Below, in pieces: positions 10,351-18,602 of a DNA stretch of 64,000 bases. The stretch's first letter is position 1; each line of letters opens with the position of its first letter. The stretch is from positions 1-64,000 of the forward strand of contig JNWL01000014.1 in the NCBI GenBank assembly GCA_000716465.1, given 5' to 3'. The stretch is from Streptomyces bikiniensis. GTDB lineage: Bacteria > Actinomycetota > Actinomycetes > Streptomycetales > Streptomycetaceae. A model generated the notes under the pieces. It worked only from the letters and a program-made list of their open reading frames with translations. It did not search any database and was not told the DNA's origin. The translations under genes were made by a program, and so were the position numbers.

Positions 10351-10696
10351 TCGGCCACCGTAGGGAGGAGGTGACGAACCCGCAGATCGAAGTGCGCCGA
10401 CCGGGGGAGCGGGTGTGGCGTACGGCGGCGCGTCGTGCGCCGACCGGGTGGTCCCGGGCCGCCACCGGACGCCCGGGCTCCACCGGTGACGCACCCTCAC
10501 ACCCGTACCGGAGCACCCCCGTTCCGTACGGGAGCCCCCGCGTCCCGGCGCACCGCCGCCCCCGTCCGGCCGTCCGGCAGCCCGGCCGGACGGTCCGCCG
10601 CGCCGCCCAACCCCGTACGCGGGCGACGGCGTTGACCGTAGGATCCGACCACTCGCGTGCCGCACCGGCCCGTCTCCGCAGACAGGAGCTCCTTCC
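10351..10696. other. Divergent intergenic region, carboxypeptidase / P450
   Basis: This 346-base stretch separates the divergent starts of the carboxypeptidase and P450 genes. I see no gene in it. TAGGAT at 10639-10644 is a fair -10 for the P450 and would give a leader of about 45 bases, but no convincing -35 is seen. Several CCGTACGG/CGTACGGG palindromic words occur around 10505-10540. Confidence 0.4.
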
Positions 10697-12037
10697 GTGG
10701 ACACTGCCCGTACCGAGAACGCCGCCCGTACCGAGGACCCCGCCGACACCGCGAACGCCTCCCCTACCCCACCCAACGCGAACGCGCCGCACTCCACCGC
10801 CCCCGCTCCCGCCGACCGGGCGCCCCACCGCATGGACCCGGCGGGCGGCTGCCCGCACGCGGACAACGCGCGGCTGCTCGCCGGGGGCGCCGTGACCCCG
10901 GTGGTCCTGCCGGGCGAGGTCGAGGGCATGGCGGTCCTGGGCCACGACGCGCTGCGCGAGTTCCTCGCCCACCCCGACGTCGCCAAGGACGCCCGGCACT
11001 TCACCGCCCTCGCCGAGGGCCGCATACCCGAGGGCTGGCCGCTGCGGACCTTCGCCACCGTCCCCGGCATGACCACCGCGGACGGCGCCGACCACCGACG
11101 GCTGCGCACCCTGGTCAGCAGCGCCTTCACCGCCCGCCGGGTCGAGCAGCTCCGCCCGCGCGTCGAAGCGGTCACCGCCGGACTCCTCGACGGACTCGCC
11201 GGAGCCGCCGAGGCCGGGGACGGCGTCGCCGACCTGCGCCGGCACTACGCGCTGCCGCTGCCGCTCGGCGTCATCTGCGAACTCCTCGGCGTCGACCCGG
11301 CCCACCAGGACCGGCTGCACCACCTCTCCGGCCTGGTCGTCGCCACCGACACCGAGCCCGCGCGGGCCGTCGCCGCCAACCGGGAACTCGTCGAACTCCT
11401 GGCCTCCGTCGTCACCGCCAAGGCCGCCGCCCCCGGCGACGACCTCACCAGCGCGCTCATCGCCGCCCACGGCGAGGACGGCGACCGGCTCAGCGGGCCC
11501 GAGCTCATCGGCACACTCCTCCTGGTGATCGTCGCGGGCCACGAGACCACCCTGAACCTGATCACCAACGCCGTCCGGGCCCTCTGTGCCCACCGCGACC
11601 AGCTCGCCCTGGTGGTCGAGGGCAGCGCGACCTGGGCGGACGTGGTGGAGGAGACCCTGCGCTGGGACAGCCCGGTCAGCTACTTCCCGTTCCGCTACCC
11701 GACCCGGGACCTCACCGTCGACGGCACCCTCGTCCCCAAGGGCACCCCCGTCCTGGCCGGCTACTCGGCGGCGGGCCGCGACACGAGGGCCCACGGCCCG
11801 GACGCCGACCGCTTCGACATCACCCGCACCACGAGGGCGAAGCACCTCTCCCTCGGCCACGGTCCCCACTACTGCCTGGGCGCCCCGCTCGCCCGCCTGG
11901 AGGCCACGACCGCCCTGGAAGCGCTCTTCACCCGCTTCCCCGACCTGGACCAGGCCGTCCCGGAGGCGGACCTGACCCGCCACGCCGGCTTCGTCGGCAA
12001 CAGTGTCCGCACCCTCCCGGTCCGCCTGGTCCGCTGA
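10697..12037 (+). CDS. Cytochrome P450
   Basis: This 446-residue bacterial class I P450 starts at a GTG with AGGAG 8 bases upstream. The first 45 residues are a Thr/Ala/Pro-rich extension not typical of the family. The I-helix oxygen-binding motif is AGHETT (280-285), the K-helix ExxR is E319-T-L-R322, and the heme-ligand loop is LGHGPHYCLG with Cys393. The Phe normally seven residues before the Cys is Leu386. The substrate is unknown. No ferredoxin or reductase gene is adjacent, so redox partners must come from elsewhere. A sequence resembling CYP105/107-type proteins is apparent, but I cannot assign a subfamily. Confidence 0.92.
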   Translation: MDTARTENAARTEDPADTANASPTPPNANAPHSTAPAPADRAPHRMDPAGGCPHADNARLLAGGAVTPVVLPGEVEGMAVLGHDALREFLAHPDVAKDARHFTALAEGRIPEGWPLRTFATVPGMTTADGADHRRLRTLVSSAFTARRVEQLRPRVEAVTAGLLDGLAGAAEAGDGVADLRRHYALPLPLGVICELLGVDPAHQDRLHHLSGLVVATDTEPARAVAANRELVELLASVVTAKAAAPGDDLTSALIAAHGEDGDRLSGPELIGTLLLVIVAGHETTLNLITNAVRALCAHRDQLALVVEGSATWADVVEETLRWDSPVSYFPFRYPTRDLTVDGTLVPKGTPVLAGYSAAGRDTRAHGPDADRFDITRTTRAKHLSLGHGPHYCLGAPLARLEATTALEALFTRFPDLDQAVPEADLTRHAGFVGNSVRTLPVRLVR

Positions 12038-12073
12038 CCTCCCGGCGCGACACCGGCCCGCCCGGCGGGGACC

Positions 12074-12319
12074 TCAGACCGCCCGCCCCCACGCCGGCGG
12101 GGAGAAGGTCCGCAGGGAGGAGACGACGCGCAGCAGCCGGTCCTCGTTCCCGGCGAGGCCGGCCGCGCGGAGCGCCTCGTCGGCCTCCGCCATCGGACGG
12201 GTGAGCATCGCCCCCGCGTACGGGGCGAGCCGCGGGTCCGCCAGCACGGCCCGGGTGGATTCGAGCAGCCGCAGATACGCCTGGGCCGCCGCGCGCTCGT
12301 CGGCGGTGATCGTGGTCAT
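12074..12319 (-). CDS. Small hypothetical protein (81 aa)
   Basis: An ATG at 12319 with GAGGGAG upstream opens an 81-residue helical protein beginning MTTITADERAAAQAYLRLL. It contains a repeated Leu/Ala/Arg heptad-like pattern and no membrane segment or cysteine. I do not recognise a family. It lies downstream of the Nudix gene on the same strand, about 100 bases away, and converges on the P450. The strong ribosome-binding site supports a real gene. Confidence 0.6.
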   Translation of the reverse strand: MTTITADERAAAQAYLRLLESTRAVLADPRLAPYAGAMLTRPMAEADEALRAAGLAGNEDRLLRVVSSLRTFSPPAWGRAV

Positions 12320-12376
12320 GTCGGGCTCCCTCTCGACAGTTCGGCTCCCGCCACCCTCTCGCACGCCTCTGACAAT

Positions 12377-12449
12377 CCGGTTCAGCCCCGCCCGCCGAGG
12401 TGGGCCGCTCCGGCGGTCCGGTTCAGCCCCGTCCGCCGAGGTGGGCCGC
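12377..12449. repeat. 32-bp direct repeat spanning the Nudix stop codon
   Basis: Copies at 12377-12408 and 12418-12449 differ at one base and are 41 bases apart start to start. The downstream copy on the minus strand repeats the last codons and stop of the Nudix gene outside the gene. It looks like a small tandem duplication. Confidence 0.85.
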
Positions 12450-12899
12450 CAGCCGTTCCAGGAAGACCTGCTGCCCCACGACGAGCAGCGGGGCCGCCGC
12501 CTCCGGGGCGAACCAGCCGACCCGGTCGATCTCCGGGAACTCCTCCAGACGGCCGGAGCGGGGCGGCCACTCCAGGGTGAAGGTGCCCGGCACGATCCGC
12601 TCCGGATCCAGGTCGCCCTCGACGGCCCAGGCGGTGACGAGCTTTCCGTTGCGCTGGCGGCTCTCCCCGAGGTCGATCCAGTCGCCCTCGGGGGCGGCGA
12701 GGCCCAGCTCCTCCCGGAACTCCCGGCGGGCCGCCGCGTCGGGCGCCTCGTCCGGCTCGTACTCCCCCTTGGGGAGGGACCAGGCGCCCTCCTCGCGGGA
12801 CGCCCAGAGGGGCCCGCCCATATGGCCGATGAGAACCTCGGCGCCACCGTCCGCCGTCCGGCGGAACACCAGGAGACCCGCGCTGCGTTTGACCGGCAT
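12423..12899 (-). CDS. Nudix hydrolase
   Basis: This 158-residue protein carries a perfect Nudix box at residues 45-67 (GEYEPDE then REFREELGL), which binds Mg2+ and hydrolyses nucleoside diphosphate derivatives. Flanking features (SAGLLVFRR at the start, LPKGEYE before the box, EIDRVGWF after it) resemble the ADP-ribose/Ap4A-like or RppH-like small Nudix proteins; the substrate cannot be set from sequence. The ATG at 12899 is chosen because family proteins start MPVKRSAG; the frame upstream is unconvincing. Its 3' end is tandemly duplicated just after the stop. Confidence 0.92.
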   Translation of the reverse strand: MPVKRSAGLLVFRRTADGGAEVLIGHMGGPLWASREEGAWSLPKGEYEPDEAPDAAARREFREELGLAAPEGDWIDLGESRQRNGKLVTAWAVEGDLDPERIVPGTFTLEWPPRSGRLEEFPEIDRVGWFAPEAAAPLLVVGQQVFLERLAAHLGGRG

Positions 12900-13031
12900 G
12901 GCGCCCAGTGTGGCCGAAGGCCCCCGTCCGCGCAGCCCGCAGGGGAGCCCCCGAAGGTGTGCCCCGGCGCACGCCCGCCGACGCCTCACGCCTCCGGCCG
13001 AGGCCCCGCGCCCCACTCCTCCTCCGGCGTC

Positions 13032-14297
13032 TCAGGCCTCCGCCCCGACCGTCACGGGCCCGCCGGCCGGGTCCACCCCGCGCGTCCAGCCGGGGCCGAG
13101 ACGTACGGAACGCCAGGGCACGAGCGTGGCGGGCAGCCGCTCCCGGCGCAGCGGCGCGCCGTCCTGCGCGACGGTCAGGACCGGCCGTACGAGACGGCTC
13201 TCCGCCCGTACGAGGAGGGGCGCGGCCCCCGGGCCGAGGAGGCCGGGCGCCACCCACCGCAGCGGCCCCACCGTCGTGACCGGCACCGTACCCGTGGTTC
13301 GGGGAAGGCCGCCGAGGTGGTCGAGCACCGCGTCGGCCACCGCCCGCCCCTCGGCGGCGGCCACCGGGGCGGGCTCCCCGCCGTGCAGCAGGTCGCCGGC
13401 CGCGAAGACCCCCGGAGCGGCGGTACGGAGGGCGCCGTCCGTCACCGGGCCCCGCGTGCCCGGCGCGAGCGGCAGCCCGCGGGCACGGGCGAGCTCGTGG
13501 TCCGGGACCCAGTCGCCGGTGAGGACCACCGTGTCGCACCGCAGGACGGACGTTCGGCCGTCCCGCCCCCGGACCGCCACCCCGGTCGGCCGGCCGCGTC
13601 CGAGCAGCTCCGTCACGACGGTGCCGGTGAGCAGCGGCACGGGCCCGAACCCGGTCGGTACGAAGGGGAGTCCGGTGACGACCGCCGTCACCGCCACCCC
13701 GGCCGACCGCAGCGTCCGCACCGCGCTCCGGGCCACCGGATCGCCGCCGACGACCACCGCCCGCCGCCCCACGTACTCCCGCCCCACGAGCTCCCGGCCC
13801 GCATGCCCCTTCCGGCCCCCGAACAGCTCGACCGTCCGCTGGAGTTCCCCCGTGGTCAGCACCCCGGCGGGCCGGGTCCCCGGGAGGAGCCGGGCGCTGC
13901 GGGGCCGTTCGCGCGCCCCGGTGGCGAGGACCACCGCCCGCGCCCCGATCCGTTCGAGCCCGGCCGGGGAGGTGACGTCCAGGGCGAGCGGTCCGGCCCA
14001 GCCCGTGGCCGAGGCGCCGGTACGGACGACGGCTCCGGCCCGCAGCGCCTCCCGCACCGCGCGCCGCGCGTAGCCCGGTCCGTCCAGGGGCCGTCCCCGC
14101 GCGTCCGCGCCGAACCCCGGGCGCGCGCAGTGGCGCGGGGCCCCGCCCGCGGCCGGCTCCCGTTCCAGGACCTCGACGCGGCCCGCGCCCGCCGCCGCGA
14201 GCCGGGCGGCCGCGGCGAGCCCGGCGGGCCCGGCGCCCACGACGAGCACGTCGACCGTACGGTCCACCGTCCGCTCGCCCCCCTCCGTACGGTTCAC
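13032..14297 (-). CDS. FAD-dependent pyridine-nucleotide oxidoreductase
   Basis: This 421-residue protein has an N-terminal FAD motif ([17 protein letters not shown]) and a second dinucleotide site (RRAVVVGGDPVARSAVRTL). The usual CxxC redox disulfide of reductases is not seen. A C-terminal FAD-contact motif reads GVFAAGDLLHG, and a beta-rich tail ends at GGPVTV. Its GTG start overlaps the stop of the GlpA-like gene by 4 bases, so it is translationally coupled as the third gene of the kinase operon. In comparable operons of other bacteria such proteins partner a GlpA-like dehydrogenase to pass electrons; the DUF1667 subunit often present there is not seen here. Confidence 0.82.
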   Translation of the reverse strand: MNRTEGGERTVDRTVDVLVVGAGPAGLAAAARLAAAGAGRVEVLEREPAAGGAPRHCARPGFGADARGRPLDGPGYARRAVREALRAGAVVRTGASATGWAGPLALDVTSPAGLERIGARAVVLATGARERPRSARLLPGTRPAGVLTTGELQRTVELFGGRKGHAGRELVGREYVGRRAVVVGGDPVARSAVRTLRSAGVAVTAVVTGLPFVPTGFGPVPLLTGTVVTELLGRGRPTGVAVRGRDGRTSVLRCDTVVLTGDWVPDHELARARGLPLAPGTRGPVTDGALRTAAPGVFAAGDLLHGGEPAPVAAAEGRAVADAVLDHLGGLPRTTGTVPVTTVGPLRWVAPGLLGPGAAPLLVRAESRLVRPVLTVAQDGAPLRRERLPATLVPWRSVRLGPGWTRGVDPAGGPVTVGAEA

Positions 14298-15778
14298 CGG
14301 CCGTCTCCTCCGTCCTTGCGCGTCGGGGGGCCCGCCTCCTCGAACAGCGCCCGCACCTCCGCGCCGCAGAAGTTCCCCTGGCAGCGGCCGCCCCGGGCGC
14401 GGGTCCTGCGCCGCAGCCCGTCGAGGCCGCCCGGCGGGATCGTGGAGGCGAGCGCGGCCCGGATCTCGCCCCGGGTGACCCGCTCGCAGTGGCAGACGAC
14501 CGCCCCGAAATCGGGGTTCCGGGCGATGAGTTCCGCGTCCCGGTACGGGCGGGGGAAGGCCTCCCCGAGGTTCGGCACGCGGACCGGGGCGAGCGGCCGT
14601 TCCGGTCCGGGGTCGAGCCCGCAGTCGGTCAGGAGGCCGAGCACGTGCTCGGCGATCGCCAGGGAGGCGCTGAGCCCGGTGGAGCGGATCCCGCCCACCG
14701 TGACGTACCGCAGGGCGGGGTGCGCGGCGATCCGGTAGTCCTCCTGTCCGGTGGCGGCCCGCAGCCCCGCGTAGACGGCCGTGACCTCCTCGTCGAGCAG
14801 CGCGGGCAGGACCCGGCCGCCCTGTTCGAGGAGCCCCGCGATCCCCTCCGCCGTGGTGCCGGTCGCCGTCTTGTCGTCCAGGTCCTCGGCGGTGGGCCCG
14901 AGCATGACGTTCCCGTACACGGTGGGGGAGACGAGCACGCCCTTGCCGAGCGGTCCCGGCACGGGGAGCAGGACGTGCCGGACCAGGGCGCGGGCGAACT
15001 TGTCGAAGACGAGCAGCTGGCCCCGGCGCGGGGTGACGGTGAAGTCCTCGCGTCCGACCAGGGCGTCGAAGGCGTCGGCGTACAGCCCGCAGGCGTTGAC
15101 GAGGAGCCGGGTCCGGAGCGTGCCGCGCCGGGTGGTGAGCCGGTGGTGCGGATCGCCCGGACGCACTTCCTCCACCCGGCAGTTCAGGTGCAGGTCCACT
15201 CCGGAGCGGACGGCCTGCGTGGCGTACGCGAGGACGGTCGTCCACGGGCAGACGATCGACTCGCCCGGCACGTCGAGCGCGGCGAGCGCCCCGGGCCCCA
15301 AGTGGGGCTCGCGCGAGGCCAGCTCGCCGGCGCCGATGATCCGGGTGCCGTGGTGTCCGTTGCGCCCGGCCTTCCCGGCGAGGCCGGGGAGCGCGTCGCG
15401 CTGCTGCTCGTCCCGGGCGACGAGCAGGGCGCCGAGCGGCTCCACGGGGACACCGGTCTCCCGCGCGTACGCGGTGAGCAGCCGGTGGCCCTCGCGGACG
15501 AGCCGCGCCTCCAGGGTGCCGGGAACGGCGTCGAAACCGGTGTGCAGAATGGCCGTGTTGGCCTTCGAGGTGCCGTCGCCCACGTCGTTCGCGGCCTCCA
15601 CGAGGGCGATCCGCAGCGGGTGGCGGGCGAGCGCGCGGGCGATCGCGGTCCCGACGACCCCGGCGCCGACGACCACGACGTCGTACGCGGCGTCCCCGCC
15701 GGAGGGGAGCGGCCCCGCCCGGGTGACCTCCCCGGGGGCCGCCGCCCGCGCGCTCCCTGTCACTGGCACGACCCTCAC
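14294..15778 (-). CDS. GlpA-like FAD glycerol-3-phosphate dehydrogenase with BFD [2Fe-2S] domain
   Basis: This 494-residue protein begins with an FAD-binding fold (VVVVGAGVVGTAIARAL) and DAO-type core (SKANTAILHTGFD, GGIRSTGLSASLAIAEHV). It ends in a bacterioferritin-associated-ferredoxin-like domain with the four-cysteine pattern VCHCERVTRGEI then CQGNFCG, which should bind a [2Fe-2S] cluster. This layout is that of anaerobic GlpA and its relatives rather than the aerobic GlpD. The GTG start at 15778 overlaps the kinase stop as GTGA. The likely reaction is oxidation of a sugar- or glycerol-phosphate made by the upstream kinase, with electrons passed to the FAD protein downstream. Confidence 0.82.
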   Translation of the reverse strand: MRVVPVTGSARAAAPGEVTRAGPLPSGGDAAYDVVVVGAGVVGTAIARALARHPLRIALVEAANDVGDGTSKANTAILHTGFDAVPGTLEARLVREGHRLLTAYARETGVPVEPLGALLVARDEQQRDALPGLAGKAGRNGHHGTRIIGAGELASREPHLGPGALAALDVPGESIVCPWTTVLAYATQAVRSGVDLHLNCRVEEVRPGDPHHRLTTRRGTLRTRLLVNACGLYADAFDALVGREDFTVTPRRGQLLVFDKFARALVRHVLLPVPGPLGKGVLVSPTVYGNVMLGPTAEDLDDKTATGTTAEGIAGLLEQGGRVLPALLDEEVTAVYAGLRAATGQEDYRIAAHPALRYVTVGGIRSTGLSASLAIAEHVLGLLTDCGLDPGPERPLAPVRVPNLGEAFPRPYRDAELIARNPDFGAVVCHCERVTRGEIRAALASTIPPGGLDGLRRRTRARGGRCQGNFCGAEVRALFEEAGPPTRKDGGDGR

Positions 15779-17259
15779 TCGCCCCCGGCCCCGGTACCGG
15801 CCCCGCCCCCGTCCGTCTCCGCCCCCGGTCGTTCCAGCAGCGCCGCGACCTCCGCGCGGAACCGGGCGAGGCGCGTCCCCGCCTCGTCGGCGGAGATCCG
15901 GGGTTCGTACACCACCGACGGCTTCCACTCCGGTACGGCCTCCCGGAGCGCGAGCCCCGGGAAGCGGCCGAGACGGGCGACCGCGCCGACCCCGAGGGCC
16001 GTGGCGTCGGGCAGGGCGGAGACCTCGACCGGCCGTTGCAGCAGGTCCGCCTGGGTCTGCATGAGCAGTGCGCTCCGGGTCAGGCCGCCGTCGGCGCGCA
16101 GCGAGGTCAGCGGCGCGCCCCGGTCGGCCGCCGCGGCCGAGGCCAGCTCCACGACCTGGGCGGCGATGCCCTCGCACAGGGCCCGGACCAGGTGCCCGGG
16201 CCCCGTGTCCAGGCCGAGGCCGGTGAGCGAGCCGCGCACGTCGCCCCGCCACCAGGGCGCGGCGAGCCCCGCGAACGCGGGGACGAACGTGACGCCGCCG
16301 CTGTCCGGGACCGCGCCGCCGACCGCGTCGAGCTCCCCGGCCCCGCCGATCACCCCGAGGTCGGTGAGCCAGCGCACGGCCGAGGCCACCGTGTACACCT
16401 GGCCGTCCAGGCAGTGGGTGACGCGCCCGCCGAGCCGCCAGGCGACGCAGCTCACCAGGCCCGAGGCCGCCCGCGACGACCCCGGACCGGTCTGCGCGAG
16501 CAGGAAGGCCCCCGTGCCGTACGTGCACTTGGCGGCGGCCGGGTCGTCGGCGCTCTGCGCGAGCAGCGCCGCCTGCTGGTCCACCAGGAGCCCGGTGAGG
16601 GGGAGCGGCGGGCCGAAGGCGCTCGTGGTGCCCACGGGCTCGTCGCAGTCCACGACCCGGGGCAGCGGCTCGTCGCCGAGCCCGTACAGGTCGAGGGCGG
16701 TCCGCGACCAGGCGGCCGTGCCGAGGTCGAGGAGCCCGGTGCGCCCGGCGGTCGCCGCGTCGGTGGCGAAGGCGCCGGTGAGCCGGTGCACGAGCCAGGC
16801 GTCGCTGGTGGTGACGGCGCCCGCGCCGGTGGCGTGGCGGCGGATCCAGGCCATCTTCGGCGCGGCGAAGTACGGGTCCACCGGGAGGCCGGTCAGGCGG
16901 CGCAACTCCTCCGCGTGCGGGGCGAGTTCCGCGCAGATCCCGGCCGCCCTGCGGTCCTGCCAGACGAGCGCGTCGGTGAGCGGTCCGCCGGTGGCGGGGT
17001 CCCAGGCGAGCACGGTCTCGCCCTGGTTGGCGAGGCCCACGGCCACGACCGGGACGCCCGCGTCGGCGAGCGCCGCCCGTCCGGCGTCGACCACGGAGTC
17101 GTACAGCTCGCGCGGGTCGACCTCGACCAGGCCGCCCGGCAGGTACCGGGGCCGGACCGGGACCGTGCCGCTGCCGAGGACACCGCGTTCCGGACAGAGG
17201 ACGAGGGCCTTCGTGCCCGACGTGCCCTGGTCGACGGCGAGTACCGGGCCGCCCGTCAT
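15775..17259 (-). CDS. FGGY family carbohydrate kinase, glycerol-kinase-like
   Basis: This 494-residue protein has the FGGY layout: the phosphate-1 motif VLAVDQGTSGTKALV at the start, an adenosine-side motif RADGGLTRSALLMQTQADLL, and YGTGAFLL in the centre. Typical glycerol kinase has ALDQGTTSSRA, so the substrate may be glycerol or a related polyol. The ATG at 17259 has GGGAG upstream; a GTG 45 bases earlier is possible. It is first in a three-gene, GTGA-overlapped operon with a GlpA-like dehydrogenase and an FAD oxidoreductase. Together these would phosphorylate and then oxidise a C3 or similar polyol. Two inverted repeats upstream suggest dedicated regulation. Confidence 0.82.
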   Translation of the reverse strand: MTGGPVLAVDQGTSGTKALVLCPERGVLGSGTVPVRPRYLPGGLVEVDPRELYDSVVDAGRAALADAGVPVVAVGLANQGETVLAWDPATGGPLTDALVWQDRRAAGICAELAPHAEELRRLTGLPVDPYFAAPKMAWIRRHATGAGAVTTSDAWLVHRLTGAFATDAATAGRTGLLDLGTAAWSRTALDLYGLGDEPLPRVVDCDEPVGTTSAFGPPLPLTGLLVDQQAALLAQSADDPAAAKCTYGTGAFLLAQTGPGSSRAASGLVSCVAWRLGGRVTHCLDGQVYTVASAVRWLTDLGVIGGAGELDAVGGAVPDSGGVTFVPAFAGLAAPWWRGDVRGSLTGLGLDTGPGHLVRALCEGIAAQVVELASAAAADRGAPLTSLRADGGLTRSALLMQTQADLLQRPVEVSALPDATALGVGAVARLGRFPGLALREAVPEWKPSVVYEPRISADEAGTRLARFRAEVAALLERPGAETDGGGAGTGAGGE

Positions 17260-17360
17260 CCTGCCGCTCCCGTCCGTGGTCCCGTTCGGTGATCGTCCGG
17301 TCACCGAAAAGGGCCAGGGTGCCGCCGCCGGGGAGCCGCGTCAAGCCGCGCCGGCCGACC

Positions 17361-17388
17361 CCGTCAGGTCCACCGTGCTACCTGACGG
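17361..17388. promoter_or_regulatory. Inverted repeat upstream of the kinase operon
   Basis: Perfect 9-base arms CCGTCAGGT and ACCTGACGG are separated by 10 bases, placing symmetric half-sites about two helical turns apart, a usual spacing for a dimeric repressor. It lies about 100-130 bases before the kinase start. Confidence 0.6.
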
Positions 17389-17396
17389 TAAGTCAA

Positions 17397-17415
17397 ATTC
17401 AGTCGTTGGCTGAAT
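17397..17415. promoter_or_regulatory. Second inverted repeat in the kinase/hypothetical divergent region
   Basis: ATTCAG and CTGAAT flank a 7-base spacer in an AT-rich patch. It is 8 bases from the first inverted repeat. TTGACT on the minus strand (rc of 17390-17395) could be the -35 of the kinase promoter, which would put this element over it. Confidence 0.5.
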
Positions 17416-17436
17416 AGTTGCTGTCGAAGAAGAAAG

Positions 17437-17467
17437 TGGACCGGTCAAGTCCAGAGCGCTCTATAGT
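17437..17467 (+). promoter_or_regulatory. Candidate promoter for the 17.5 kb hypothetical
   Basis: TGGACC at 17437-17442 and TATAGT at 17462-17467 are 19 bases apart and point to a transcription start near 17474, about 30 bases before the first candidate start codon. Confidence 0.4.
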
Positions 17468-17503
17468 GATCGCCGATCAACGGGCTGTACACCCCCCGAG
17501 GGA

Positions 17504-18538
17504 GTGACCACCCCTTACCACCCACCGAGGAACCATGCCACCCACACCACGCCCCGCCCCCTGATGGCCGGCCGAGGCTTCCGGCCCGTCTACCATCCGG
17601 CGGGCCACGACCACGCCCTGCGCCACGCCCTCCAGGACTTACGCACCGGCCGCTGGGCCGCCATGGCGCGGCTGCTCGACGAGACCTCCGACTGGAACGC
17701 CTGGACCCGGCGCACCCAGGTCCTCGCCGCCGTCGCCGCCGGCACCGACGTCGTCCGCACCTGGCGCGCCGAGCAGCCCGGGAGCCCCGCCGCGGCCGTG
17801 ATGCACAGCCGCGTCGCCGTCGAGCGGGCCGTACGCGCCCACCGCTCCGGCCACGCCCGCGCCGGACAGCTCTGCCAGGAGGCCAGGACCGCCTGCCACG
17901 AGGCCGGCGACCACTCGCCCGCCGACCCGGTGCCCTGGGTGGGACTGCTCGCCCTCGCCGCCCTCGACGGCCCCCAGCGCCTCCCCGAGCACCGGGCCGC
18001 CCCGCCGGCCCCCATGCTGCCGTCCGGCCCCTGGGGCCTGCTCGCCGAGTCGGAGAAGCGCCACCCGCACAACCGCGAGGCGCACCACCGCATGCTCCAG
18101 TTCGTCTACGCCCGGCGCACCGGACCGCTCTCCGAAGCCGTCAACTACTCCCACTGGGCCGTCTCCTCGGCGCCCGTCGGCTCCGCCCTGCACGCCCTCC
18201 CGCTCTACGTGCGCGTCGAGCGCTACCGGCGCGAGCGCGGCCACGAGCGCGCCCTCGACCTCCACTGGGTCGCCGAGGACGCCGTGCGCGAGGCCCGGCA
18301 GGCCCTGGACACCTGGTTCTTCTTCTGCGCGGTCGACGAGGCCTCCCTGCTCGACCTCAACCACCTGGCGCACGCCCTCTTCGGCGCCCTCCGCTTCGCC
18401 GACGCGGCCCGGGTCTTCGAGGCGCTCGGCCCGTACTACACGACGCTGCCGTGGGCCTACCGGACCGCCCGTCCGGACGACCGCGCCCTCGCCGAAGAGG
18501 TCTTCCTGCGGGCCCGCGACCGCTGTCTCGGCGACTGA
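17504..18538 (+). CDS. Hypothetical helical (TPR-like) protein with a TTA codon
   Basis: I do not recognise a named family for this 344-residue protein. It is rich in Ala/Arg/His, has no signal or membrane segment, and is made of repeated amphipathic helices resembling TPR-type packing (for example SLLDLNHLAHALFGALRFADAARVFEALG near the end). Codon 46 is TTA (17639-17641), which requires the bldA tRNA in Streptomyces and suggests developmental or late expression. The GTG at 17504 has a poorly placed GAGGG. An in-frame ATG at 17564 overlaps the TGA of a nine-codon reading frame beginning at 17535 after GAGGAACC, so it is an alternative, coupled start. Confidence 0.75.
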   Translation: MTTPYHPPRNHATHTTPRPLMAGRGFRPVYHPAGHDHALRHALQDLRTGRWAAMARLLDETSDWNAWTRRTQVLAAVAAGTDVVRTWRAEQPGSPAAAVMHSRVAVERAVRAHRSGHARAGQLCQEARTACHEAGDHSPADPVPWVGLLALAALDGPQRLPEHRAAPPAPMLPSGPWGLLAESEKRHPHNREAHHRMLQFVYARRTGPLSEAVNYSHWAVSSAPVGSALHALPLYVRVERYRRERGHERALDLHWVAEDAVREARQALDTWFFFCAVDEASLLDLNHLAHALFGALRFADAARVFEALGPYYTTLPWAYRTARPDDRALAEEVFLRARDRCLGD

Positions 18539-18602
18539 GGCCCCGGCCCGCCCCCGCCGCCTCTCCCCGTACCTTCCGCCCGCCCCCGTCCCCGGAGGAA
18601 CC

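Noticed and set aside
13032..17259. Interpretation of the operon as the main gyl (glycerol) operon
   Set aside because: It lacks a glpF-type facilitator, a GylR gene and GlpD; the dehydrogenase is GlpA-like, so it is a separate system.
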